Positions 54,695 to 62,522 of a stretch of DNA of 64,000 nt are shown here, one piece after another. The notes beneath the pieces are model-generated. The model was not told the DNA's origin and did not search any database. It saw nothing but the letters and a program-made list of their open reading frames with translations. The stretch covers positions 103,195 to 167,194 of the forward strand of contig JABGUL010000034.1 in NCBI GenBank assembly GCA_018646605.1, written 5' to 3'. The DNA is from Flavobacteriaceae bacterium (GTDB lineage: Bacteria > Bacteroidota > Bacteroidia > Flavobacteriales > Flavobacteriaceae). Every line of letters begins with the position of its first letter. Within the stretch, counting starts at the first letter, position 1. The position numbers and the translations under genes are program-made.

Positions 54695-55261
54695 ATGAAA
54701 ACAACAACAACAACACTACTACTAATCTTAGCATTAACATTCAATGCATGGGGTCAAACAAAAGAAATGAGTATTAATCCTGAGGAAAGTTCAATTCATT
54801 GGCTAGCCAAAAAAGTTACAGGACAACACGATGGTACGATCAAAATAACTTCTGGAAGTCTTACTATGCAAAATGATTTGATTTCTGGTGGAAATTTTGA
54901 AGTTGATATGACATCAATCTTTGTTTCTGACCTTAATGGGGAATACAAACAGAAATTAGAAGGACATTTAAAATCTGATGATTTCTTTAGTGTGGACAAA
55001 TTTCCAAAGGCTAATTTATTGATTAAAGAAACACGTCAAAAAATGCCAAATCATTATGAAATTAATGCTGACTTAACAATTAAAGGGATAACAAATCCTG
55101 TGAGCTTTGAAATGCACATTGAGGATAATGTGGCTATGAGCAAATTAATTATTGATCGATCTAAATTTGATGTTCGATATGGATCCAATTCTTTTTTCGA
55201 GAATCTTGGTGACAAAACAATTTATGATGACTTTGAAATTGATGTAACCTTAAAATTTTAA
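54695..55261 (+). CDS. YceI family protein (secreted)
   Basis: 188 residues with a signal peptide (KTTTTTLLLILALTFNAWGQ). YceI lipocalin-like beta-barrel: SINPEESSIHWLAKKVTGQHDGTIK, SGGNFEVDMTSI, LKSDDFFSVDKFPKANL and LTIKGITNPVSF. Family members bind polyprenyl-type lipids in the periplasm. Cotranscribed with marR (6 bp) and the CDGSH gene (4 bp). Confidence 0.9.
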   Translation: MKTTTTTLLLILALTFNAWGQTKEMSINPEESSIHWLAKKVTGQHDGTIKITSGSLTMQNDLISGGNFEVDMTSIFVSDLNGEYKQKLEGHLKSDDFFSVDKFPKANLLIKETRQKMPNHYEINADLTIKGITNPVSFEMHIEDNVAMSKLIIDRSKFDVRYGSNSFFENLGDKTIYDDFEIDVTLKF

Positions 55262-55265
55262 TATT

Positions 55266-55352
55266 ATGTTAGATAACAAAAAACCAAAATGCGCTTGCGG
55301 CAACACACAGAATCCTGATGGATATTGTGATGGATCGCATGCAAAAAAATAA
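55266..55352 (+). CDS. Mini-CDGSH iron-sulfur protein (28 residues)
   Basis: 28 residues starting MLDNKKPK, with the CDGSH-type cluster site CACGNTQNPDGYCDGSH (residues 9-25) that would give three Cys and one His for a [2Fe-2S] cluster. The spacing between the second and third cysteine is nine residues; the canonical motif has eight. The whole protein is little more than the cluster-binding motif. It starts 4 bp after yceI and ends just before the trp promoter. It could be a stand-alone small protein or a short relative of longer CDGSH proteins; its fit to a cluster is inference. Confidence 0.75.
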   Translation: MLDNKKPKCACGNTQNPDGYCDGSHAKK

Positions 55353-55419
55353 TTATTGTTCGGGGATTGGGATTATTACAATTTATACTATATTTGAATT
55401 AATGAACCGAACAATAATT
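55351..55419 (+). repeat. Perfect 13-bp inverted repeat framing the trp promoter
   Basis: AATTATTGTTCGG (55351-55363) and CCGAACAATAATT (55407-55419), spacer 43 bp, with the trp -33/-7 elements in the spacer. The downstream arm is followed by further Ts. It may be a long-loop terminator for the marR operon, or paired operator half sites. Confidence 0.75.
55367..55396 (+). promoter_or_regulatory. trp operon promoter
   Basis: TTG (55367-55369), 19-bp spacer, TATATTTG (55389-55396), exact TAnnTTTG. The leader ORF ATG at 55402 follows 5 bp downstream, so its transcript is nearly leaderless. Confidence 0.75.
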
Positions 55420-55461
55420 TTTTTAAGCTGGTGGCACATGAATAACAACCGATATTCGTGA
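55402..55461 (+). CDS. trpL: trp leader peptide (19 residues, tandem Trp)
   Basis: A 19-codon frame with tandem Trp codons TGG TGG at codons 10-11 (55429-55434), peptide MNRTIIFLSWWHMNNNRYS. It lies between the trp promoter and an intrinsic terminator (55490-55518) in front of trpE. If a ribosome stalls at the Trp codons, AACAACC (55444-55450) would be free to pair with GGCTTGT in the 5' arm of the terminator; if it reaches the stop codon, that segment is covered and the terminator forms. This is the logic of classical attenuation. Confidence 0.8.
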   Translation: MNRTIIFLSWWHMNNNRYS

Positions 55462-55489
55462 AAAACAACTGATTTATATAATACTATCT

Positions 55490-55518
55490 AAGGCTTGTCA
55501 TCACGACAAGCCTTTTTT
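55490..55518 (+). terminator. trp attenuator terminator
   Basis: Stem AAGGCTTGTC (55490-55499) / GACAAGCCTT (55505-55514), 5-nt loop, then six Ts. It ends 12 bp before the trpE ATG, so it controls entry into the operon. Confidence 0.9.
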
Positions 55519-55530
55519 AATTATACCAAA

Positions 55531-56931
55531 ATGAAGAAATTCAACTTACATACAGAACATAAAAAAATCTTAGCAGACACCCTTACTCCCGTAAGTGCCT
55601 ACCTAAAGTTAAGAGATGTTTTTCCACATTCATTGTTACTAGAGAGTAGCGACTACCATGCTAACAATAATGACTTCTCCTATATATGTTGTAACCCTAT
55701 TGCTTCCATAGCATTAAAAAACGGAACACTTGAAACGCTCTACCCCGATGGGACAAGCGATTCAATTATAATCGATACCGCCACTGATATCCCTGAGAAA
55801 ATTCATCAATTTTCTCAACAATTTGATAGTAAAAAATTTCCCTTTAAGTTCATAAGCAATGGGATTTTTGGTTACATCGCACATGAGGCTATTGATCAAT
55901 TTGATAATATAGTCCTCAACAAATCAAAACCAGGACTTGACATCCCTGACATCTATTATGCTGTTTATCAAAACATAATTGCCATTAGTCTTTTCAATCA
56001 TGAAGCACATTTATTTTCCCACGTTTATGAAGGGAACCATAATCTAGTTGAAATTGAACGCTTACTAAACACAAAAAATAGCAGCAAATTTAAGTTTGAA
56101 AAAATTGGAGAAAAAACATCTAACCTTACCGATAGTCAGTTTATTGATTTTGTAAATAAAGGAAAAGAACATTGCTTTCGTGGAGATGTTTTTCAGCTTG
56201 TACTTTCGCGTCGTTTTTCGCAGGAATTTAAAGGAGATGAATTTAATGTCTACCGAACCTTACGTTCGATAAACCCCTCCCCTTATTTGTTTTTCTTTGA
56301 TTATGGTGATTTTAAAATTTTTGGCAGTTCACCAGAAGCTCAACTTATTGTTCAAAATGGTAAAGCAGAAATTCATCCCATTGCGGGAACATTCAAACGT
56401 ACAGGAAACGATATAGAAGACGCTGCCTCAGCCAAAGAGCTGTCCAAAGATCCAAAAGAGAATAGCGAACATGTCATGTTGGTTGATTTAGCCCGTAATG
56501 ATTTAAGTAGAAATGGATCCAAAGTGGTTGTCGAAAAAAATAGAGAAATCCAATTTTATTCTCACGTTATACATTTGGTTTCAAAAGTAACATGTACCAT
56601 GAAGAAGGCTGCTAAAACCTTTAGGGTGGTTGCAGATACTTTTCCCGCTGGAACATTAAGTGGTGCACCAAAACACAAAGCGCTACAGCTGATCGACAAG
56701 TACGAGACAACGCAACGTAATTTTTATGGAGGTGCAATTGGTTATATGGATTTTGAAGGGTCTTTTAACCATGCCATTATTATTCGTTCATTTTTGAGTA
56801 AAAACCATCAATTACACTATCAAGCAGGTGCGGGAATTGTTGCTAAATCTAAACCTGAAAGTGAATTACAAGAAGTTTACAATAAATTAGGTGCCTTGGA
56901 CAAAGCCTTAACTCTTGCAGAAGATGTATAA
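55531..56931 (+). CDS. trpE: Anthranilate synthase component I
   Basis: 466 residues from ATG 55531. An in-frame upstream extension to 55495 would begin inside the terminator stem and is rejected. The feedback site LLLESSDY (about 35-42) and the catalytic C-terminal half with FGSSPEAQLI, GTFKRTG, LVDLARNDLSRNG and AGTLSGAPKHKA are present. It makes anthranilate from chorismate with TrpG. First structural gene of trpEGDCFBA. Confidence 0.96.
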   Translation: MKKFNLHTEHKKILADTLTPVSAYLKLRDVFPHSLLLESSDYHANNNDFSYICCNPIASIALKNGTLETLYPDGTSDSIIIDTATDIPEKIHQFSQQFDSKKFPFKFISNGIFGYIAHEAIDQFDNIVLNKSKPGLDIPDIYYAVYQNIIAISLFNHEAHLFSHVYEGNHNLVEIERLLNTKNSSKFKFEKIGEKTSNLTDSQFIDFVNKGKEHCFRGDVFQLVLSRRFSQEFKGDEFNVYRTLRSINPSPYLFFFDYGDFKIFGSSPEAQLIVQNGKAEIHPIAGTFKRTGNDIEDAASAKELSKDPKENSEHVMLVDLARNDLSRNGSKVVVEKNREIQFYSHVIHLVSKVTCTMKKAAKTFRVVADTFPAGTLSGAPKHKALQLIDKYETTQRNFYGGAIGYMDFEGSFNHAIIIRSFLSKNHQLHYQAGAGIVAKSKPESELQEVYNKLGALDKALTLAEDV

Positions 56932-56949
56932 CATAAAAAAAATAGATAC

Positions 56950-57513
56950 ATGAAAAAGGTTTTTGTGATTGACAACTACGATTCGTTTACTTATAATCTA
57001 GTGCATTATTTGGAAGAATTAGGTTGTGAGGTGATGGTCAAGAGAAATGACCAATTTAAATTGGATGAATTGGAAGCATATCCAATGATTCTTCTGTCTC
57101 CCGGTCCAGGCATCCCTGATGAATCTGGCTTATTGAAAGCAGCTATTGAGCGCTATGCTCCTTCCAAAAAAATACTTGGGATTTGTTTGGGTCAACAAGC
57201 AATAGGAGAGGTATTTGGAGGGTCACTTATCAATTTAGACAAAGTATATCATGGAATTGCAACACCAGTAACAATTACCGAAGAAGATATCCTTTTTAAT
57301 AATCTTCCAAAAACTTTTACCATAGGACGTTATCACTCCTGGGTTGTCGCCACTCCCCTTCCAGAAGATTTAATTGCCACTTCTTTTGACGAGGAAGGAC
57401 AGCTAATGTCACTCAGACATAAAACGTATGATGTAAGAGCAGTACAATACCATCCAGAATCAATTCTGACACCCAATGGTAAAAAAATATTAGAAAACTG
57501 GATAAATAGTTAA
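56950..57513 (+). CDS. trpG: Anthranilate synthase component II (glutamine amidotransferase)
   Basis: 187 residues, class I amidotransferase: nucleophile C79 in LGICLGQQAIGE, H168 and E170 in QYHPESILT, oxyanion block SPGPGIPDESG. It supplies ammonia to TrpE. 18 bp after trpE and 2 bp before trpD; separate from both, unlike organisms with trpGD fusions. It could also serve PabB, as in amphibolic TrpG. Confidence 0.95.
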   Translation: MKKVFVIDNYDSFTYNLVHYLEELGCEVMVKRNDQFKLDELEAYPMILLSPGPGIPDESGLLKAAIERYAPSKKILGICLGQQAIGEVFGGSLINLDKVYHGIATPVTITEEDILFNNLPKTFTIGRYHSWVVATPLPEDLIATSFDEEGQLMSLRHKTYDVRAVQYHPESILTPNGKKILENWINS

Positions 57514-57515
57514 TT

Positions 57516-58511
57516 ATGAAAGCCATACTAAATAGACTCATAAAACACGAACAGCTCAGTAAAGAAGAGGCACGTCAAATGATTATAAACATTGCTGACG
57601 GACAGTATAATCCAACTCAAATTGCTTCTTTTTTAACTGTTTATATGATGCGCAGCATCAGCTTAGAAGAATTAGAAGGCTTCCGAGAAGCCCTTTTAGA
57701 GTTATGTATTGCAATTGATTTGAGTGAATTTGATGCCATTGATCTCTGTGGGACTGGAGGAGACGGAAAAGATACTTTTAATATCTCCACCTTATCTTCA
57801 TTTGTTACAGCAGGTGCCGGAATAAAAGTAAGTAAACATGGGAATTACGGAGTCTCCTCCGGGTGTGGTTCCAGCAATGTTTTAGAAGCCTTGGGAGTTG
57901 AATTTTCCAATAATGCTGATTATCTAAAACGTTGTATTGAACAAGCAGGGATTTGTATTTTACACGCACCCCTCTTTCATCCTGCCATGAAAAATGTAGC
58001 TCCCGTCAGAAAAGATCTAGGCGTCAAAACTTTCTTTAATATGTTAGGACCTTTGGTTAATCCCGCTTCTCCTAAAAACCAATTAACGGGTGTTTTTAAT
58101 TTAGAATTAGCCCGGTTATATCACTATTTACTTCAAAAAACTAATACCAAATTCACCATCTTGTATGCGCTAGATGGATATGATGAAATCTCTTTGACGG
58201 GTGCAGCAAAAGCCTTTAGCAATTCATCTGAACGTTTGCTAACCCCACAAGATTTTGGTTTACTTCCGCTTGAAGCTAAACAAATTGCAGGTGGAGATAA
58301 CGTTGCTTCTTCAGCAAAGATTTTCATGAATGTCATTCAAAATAAAGGAACACAAGCACAAACCGATGTGGTCTGCGCCAATGCAGGAGTTGCCATTGCC
58401 ACTGCTTTAGATCTTACTCCGATAGAAGGTTTTGAAAAAGCAAAAGAATCATTGAGTAATGGAAACGCATTAAAAGCACTTTCTACACTTCAAAACCTGA
58501 GTAAAGCATGA
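57516..58511 (+). CDS. trpD: Anthranilate phosphoribosyltransferase
   Basis: 331 residues, normal. The PRPP site GTGGDGKDTFNIST (79-92), KHGNYGVSSGCGSSNVLE and NPASPKNQLTGVF are diagnostic. It transfers the phosphoribosyl group to anthranilate. The gene's stop overlaps the trpC start (ATGA). Confidence 0.96.
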   Translation: MKAILNRLIKHEQLSKEEARQMIINIADGQYNPTQIASFLTVYMMRSISLEELEGFREALLELCIAIDLSEFDAIDLCGTGGDGKDTFNISTLSSFVTAGAGIKVSKHGNYGVSSGCGSSNVLEALGVEFSNNADYLKRCIEQAGICILHAPLFHPAMKNVAPVRKDLGVKTFFNMLGPLVNPASPKNQLTGVFNLELARLYHYLLQKTNTKFTILYALDGYDEISLTGAAKAFSNSSERLLTPQDFGLLPLEAKQIAGGDNVASSAKIFMNVIQNKGTQAQTDVVCANAGVAIATALDLTPIEGFEKAKESLSNGNALKALSTLQNLSKA

Positions 58512-59293
58512 GTATTTTAGACCGAATAATTACTGATAAAAAAATAGAAGTTGCTCAACGCAAAAGTCTTTTCCCTTCTTCTTATTGGGAGGCCTCCCCG
58601 CTCTTTGAACGAGAATCAAATTCCCTTGCAACTCGTTTACGATCCAGTACTTCAGGAATTATTGCAGAACACAAAAGACGTTCGCCTTCCAGACAAAACA
58701 TTAACAGTTCCCTTTCTGTAAATGAAGTAGCAATAGGCTATGAAAATGCAGGAGTTTGTGGTATGTCGGTCCTTACGGACGGAAAGTATTTCGGTGGCTC
58801 TCTAGATGATCTTGTCCTTGCACGTTCCGTAACTGATTTTCCATTATTGCGAAAAGAATTTATTGTAGATGAATACCAGTTAATTGAAGCAAAAGCCCAT
58901 GGCGCAGATTTGATTTTACTAATTGCTGCTGTATTGACCAGAGAAGAGATTCAACAACTTTCAACAGTTGCTCAAAGCCTGGGGCTTGAGGTATTATTGG
59001 AAGTGCACAATTTGAAAGAGCTAGAAAAATCAATTATGCCTAGTCTAGATATGTTGGGGGTCAACAACCGGAATTTAAAAACCTTTGAGGTATCCTTGGA
59101 AACAAGCAGAAAATTAGCTGAAAAAATACCTTCAGAATTTGTCAAAGTATCCGAAAGTGGTATTAGTGAAATAAGCGCTATTCAAGATTTAAAAAACTAT
59201 GGTTATGAAGGTTTTTTAGTTGGAGAAAATTTTATGAAAACGGACAGTCCTGGTCAAGCAGCAGAGGATTTTATTAAAAAATTAAAGGCATGA
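58508..59293 (+). CDS. trpC: Indole-3-glycerol-phosphate synthase
   Basis: 261 residues, TIM barrel. Conserved EHKRRSPSRQNIN, SVLTDGKYFGGSLDDL, LLRKEFIVDEYQL, GVNNRNLKTFEVSLE and KVSESGIS. It closes the ring to indole-glycerol phosphate. Overlaps trpD and trpF by ATGA on both sides; it is not fused to TrpF. Confidence 0.96.
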   Translation: MSILDRIITDKKIEVAQRKSLFPSSYWEASPLFERESNSLATRLRSSTSGIIAEHKRRSPSRQNINSSLSVNEVAIGYENAGVCGMSVLTDGKYFGGSLDDLVLARSVTDFPLLRKEFIVDEYQLIEAKAHGADLILLIAAVLTREEIQQLSTVAQSLGLEVLLEVHNLKELEKSIMPSLDMLGVNNRNLKTFEVSLETSRKLAEKIPSEFVKVSESGISEISAIQDLKNYGYEGFLVGENFMKTDSPGQAAEDFIKKLKA

Positions 59294-59907
59294 AACTAAA
59301 AGTATGTGGCATGCGCCAACAAGAAAATATTGAAGACCTTTCACGTTTAGCTCCCCACTACATGGGTTTTATCTTTTGGGCATCTTCTAGTCGTTATGTA
59401 GAGGGGGACACACCCAACCTCCCCGCCTCTATAAAAAAAACTGGGGTATTTGTTGATGCAAGCATAGATTATATTCAATCTATGATTAGCCAACATAAGC
59501 TTCAAGCTATTCAATTACATGGAAATGAAACGCCCAGTTATTGTGCGCTTGTACAAGAATTTGGCACGGAAGTAATCAAAGCTTTTTCAATTAAAAATAC
59601 GTTTGATTTTTCAGTACTAGAAGCCTATGAAAACTGTTGTGATTTTTTCCTTTTTGATACCAAAGGGGAATTGCCAGGAGGAAATGGTTATGCCTTTGAT
59701 TGGAATATTTTGAACGCCTACCCTTCCCAAAAACCATTTTTCCTGAGTGGGGGGATTAGCAAAGAACATACTACCCAGATTAAAAGTATATTAAATACAG
59801 ATTTACCCCTATATGCTATTGATGTAAATAGTAAATTTGAAATCGCTCCAGCAATTAAAAATATTGAACAATTAAAACAATTTAAAAACGAATTGTATGA
59901 ATTATAA
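59290..59907 (+). CDS. trpF: Phosphoribosylanthranilate isomerase
   Basis: 205 residues, TIM barrel: KLKVCGMRQQENIEDL with the catalytic Cys, GVFVDASIDYI, QLHGNETPSYC, LFDTKGELPGGNGYAFDW with the catalytic Asp, and FFLSGGISKEH. It performs the Amadori step before TrpC. ATGA overlap with trpC and 11-bp overlap with trpB. Confidence 0.95.
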   Translation: MKLKVCGMRQQENIEDLSRLAPHYMGFIFWASSSRYVEGDTPNLPASIKKTGVFVDASIDYIQSMISQHKLQAIQLHGNETPSYCALVQEFGTEVIKAFSIKNTFDFSVLEAYENCCDFFLFDTKGELPGGNGYAFDWNILNAYPSQKPFFLSGGISKEHTTQIKSILNTDLPLYAIDVNSKFEIAPAIKNIEQLKQFKNELYEL

Positions 59908-61078
59908 TGTAGATGAAAAAGGGTATTACGGAGATTTTGGAGGAGCCTTTATCCCTGAAATGTTGTATCCTAATGTGGATGAGTTACGTAAAAACTATTT
60001 AAAAATTACGGCAGAGCCTGAATTCAAAAAAGAATTTGATGCTTTATTAAAAGACTATGTTGGACGTCCCACACCGCTTTATTTTGCAAAACGCCTGTCA
60101 GAGCGCTATAAAACGAAAATCTATTTAAAAAGAGAAGATTTATGCCATACTGGAGCGCATAAAGTGAACAACACCATTGGACAAATTTTACTAGCAAAAC
60201 GTTTAGGAAAAACTAGAGTCATTGCTGAAACAGGTGCAGGTCAACACGGTGTTGCAACAGCAACTGTTTGTGCCTTAATGGGCATCGAATGTATTGTTTA
60301 TATGGGAGAACTAGACATAAAGCGTCAAGCACCTAATGTTGCACGAATGAAAATGTTAGGCGCCGAAGTGCGTTCTGCACAATCGGGAAGTAAAACTCTT
60401 AAAGATGCAACCAATGAAGCCATTCGTGACTGGATCAACAATCCGGTAGATACCCATTACATTATAGGATCCGTGGTTGGACCCCACCCTTACCCCGATA
60501 TGGTAGCTCGTTTTCAATCAGTTATTAGTGAAGAAACTAAATGGCAGCTTGAAGCCCTAGAAGGCCGTGACTATCCCGATCATGTCATTGCGTGTGTGGG
60601 GGGAGGAAGCAATGCTGCGGGGCTATATTATCATTACCTTAACGATCAACGCGTAAATATTATTGCAGTTGAAGCAGCTGGAAAAGGAATTGACTCCGGG
60701 GAAAGTGCAGCCACATCAGCACTTGGAAAAGAAGGAATTATTCACGGAAGTAAAACACTCCTCATGCAAACTCCTGATGGACAAATTACGGAACCCTATT
60801 CTATTTCTGCTGGACTAGATTACCCGGGAGTAGGACCGATGCATGCACATTTATTTAGAAGCAAAAGGGCAGAATTTATTTCTATTCCCGATCAAGAAGC
60901 CATGGATTGGGGATTGACCCTCTCACAAATGGAAGGAATTATTCCTGCCATTGAGACAGCCCATGCTTTTGCCGCACTCGATGTTCGAAAATTTGAACCT
61001 GAAGAAATTATTGTGTTTAATTGTTCTGGACGTGGTGACAAAGACCTAGAAACATACATTGATTATTTTAAATTGTAA
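59897..61078 (+). CDS. trpB: Tryptophan synthase beta chain
   Basis: 393 residues, PLP enzyme of the TrpB1 type: PLP lysine K89 in HTGAHKVNNTIG, the GQHG turn in ETGAGQHGVAT, phosphate loop CVGGGSNAAG and SAGLDYPGVGP. It joins indole and serine to make tryptophan. The start (59897) overlaps trpF by 11 bp; the stop shares one base with the trpA start (TAATG). Confidence 0.97.
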   Translation: MNYNVDEKGYYGDFGGAFIPEMLYPNVDELRKNYLKITAEPEFKKEFDALLKDYVGRPTPLYFAKRLSERYKTKIYLKREDLCHTGAHKVNNTIGQILLAKRLGKTRVIAETGAGQHGVATATVCALMGIECIVYMGELDIKRQAPNVARMKMLGAEVRSAQSGSKTLKDATNEAIRDWINNPVDTHYIIGSVVGPHPYPDMVARFQSVISEETKWQLEALEGRDYPDHVIACVGGGSNAAGLYYHYLNDQRVNIIAVEAAGKGIDSGESAATSALGKEGIIHGSKTLLMQTPDGQITEPYSISAGLDYPGVGPMHAHLFRSKRAEFISIPDQEAMDWGLTLSQMEGIIPAIETAHAFAALDVRKFEPEEIIVFNCSGRGDKDLETYIDYFKL

Positions 61079-61842
61079 TGAATAGAATCGATCAAAAATT
61101 CCAAGAAGACAAAAAACTATTGTCCATTTATTTTTCAGCTGGTTTTCCAAACCTAGAGGATACCCTTCCAATATTAAAAAACTTGGAAGCGGCTGGCGTA
61201 GATATGGTTGAAATAGGTTTGCCATTTTCCGATCCCCTTGCCGATGGCCCAACGATCCAAGAAAGCTCCACCCAAGCTTTACGAAATGGAATGACCACTG
61301 AAAAATTGTTTACTCAACTTAATGGAATACGGGAACATATTAATATTCCGCTGGTTCTGATGGGCTATTTTAATCCTATGATGCAGTATGGCATTGAAAA
61401 ATTCCTTCAGCGCTGCTCGGCATTAGGTATAGATGGTCTAATTATTCCTGACTTACCCGTTGATGTATATCATGAAGAATACAAAAGCCTGTTTGACAAA
61501 TATGGATTATATAATATGTTCCTTATTACACCACAAACCTCAGAGGAACGTATTCGTTATATTGACCAAGTCTCCAATGGTTTTATCTATATGGTATCAA
61601 GTGCAGCGGTAACAGGAGCGCAAAACACTTTTGGAAATACACAAACTGATTATTTCAAACGTATTGCAAAAATGACCCTTAAGACTCCAACTGTGGTCGG
61701 CTTTGGAATTAGTAATGCGGAGACATATGAAGCTGCTAGTAAATATTCTCGAGGAGCAATTATTGGGTCTGCGTTTATTAAGTTTTTAGAAGAAAACGGA
61801 GTGGATCAGATTGGAAAATTTGTTAAATCTATTCGTGATTAA
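61078..61842 (+). CDS. trpA: Tryptophan synthase alpha chain
   Basis: 254 residues. The catalytic Glu/Asp pair E45 (VEIGLPF) and D56 (DPLADGPT), and GFIYMVSSAAVTGAQ and VVGFGISNAE are typical. It cleaves indole-glycerol phosphate and channels indole to TrpB. Last trp gene; its stop overlaps the stop of the convergent UDG-like gene by 4 bp, and no terminator is visible between them. Confidence 0.96.
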   Translation: MNRIDQKFQEDKKLLSIYFSAGFPNLEDTLPILKNLEAAGVDMVEIGLPFSDPLADGPTIQESSTQALRNGMTTEKLFTQLNGIREHINIPLVLMGYFNPMMQYGIEKFLQRCSALGIDGLIIPDLPVDVYHEEYKSLFDKYGLYNMFLITPQTSEERIRYIDQVSNGFIYMVSSAAVTGAQNTFGNTQTDYFKRIAKMTLKTPTVVGFGISNAETYEAASKYSRGAIIGSAFIKFLEENGVDQIGKFVKSIRD

Positions 61843-62522
61843 CTAGATTTCGTCTTTTCTGGAACGTTTAAAAAGACCCTCCCATATTGTTCAACACGAA
61901 AATCAAAAGTAGTATACTTTGGATTTTCCAGCTTAGCCGCCTTGTAAGCCTGACTACTTCCTATGGAACGATTTGCCGCTCCTGACGGTGCGGTAAGACT
62001 ATGGGTTACATATACCTTACTTGCATACTCAAATTGGTGTTTTCGAGGTGTATTATTGTTAATACACACATACTTAAGGCCTGCTTGTTTTAATATTTTT
62101 CTGAAAAAATATTCAGGTCCATTTTTGCTGTTTCCTCCAGTAAAAATGAGCGTTTGTACACTAGGAAACTTTTCTAATATACCCAAGATATTGCGTAATT
62201 CAGGGTTTTGCATTCCCAGATCGGAGGCGTCAACTTTATCACGGTAGGCCGCATTTACAATATCACATATCCCAATTTTTTCCTTTCGTAAAAAGGATTT
62301 ACGCTGTTCTACAGCAAAGGGTGTATTTTTATAGACCAAATCAAGAGAATAAAGTTGATCCCATATTTTCCAGAGCATTCCATTGCTACTGCCATAACAA
62401 AAATCTACATCTTGATCATTTAAAACACCTATAGTAAATCGAGGTGGGGGAAGTGTACCCACGATTAAGCGATTCGAATCAGGAAAAATATAAGGCGGAT
62501 AGGGGTGGCTATGGTAAAACAT
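61839..62522 (-). CDS. Uracil-DNA-glycosylase-like protein
   Basis: 227 residues from ATG 62522, which overlaps the radical SAM gene's stop (TAATG). A longer frame to 62591 would overlap that gene more and is rejected. MFYHSHPYPPYIFPDSNRLIVGTLPPPRFTIG (start region) with the G-[ST]-LPP-type turn, YGSSNGMLWKIWDQLY, KIGICDIVNAAYRD, LIFTGGNSKNGPEYF and THSLTAPSGAANRSIG fit the MUG/TDG-UDG fold superfamily; activity is not established. It sits in an operon with arsenosugar-type genes, which is unusual for a DNA repair enzyme. Confidence 0.68.
   Translation of the reverse strand: MFYHSHPYPPYIFPDSNRLIVGTLPPPRFTIGVLNDQDVDFCYGSSNGMLWKIWDQLYSLDLVYKNTPFAVEQRKSFLRKEKIGICDIVNAAYRDKVDASDLGMQNPELRNILGILEKFPSVQTLIFTGGNSKNGPEYFFRKILKQAGLKYVCINNNTPRKHQFEYASKVYVTHSLTAPSGAANRSIGSSQAYKAAKLENPKYTTFDFRVEQYGRVFLNVPEKTKSS

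Noticed and set aside
55495..55530. trpE starting at the alternative codon at 55495
   Set aside because: This start lies within the attenuator stem; the ATG at 55531 gives the family's usual N-terminus.
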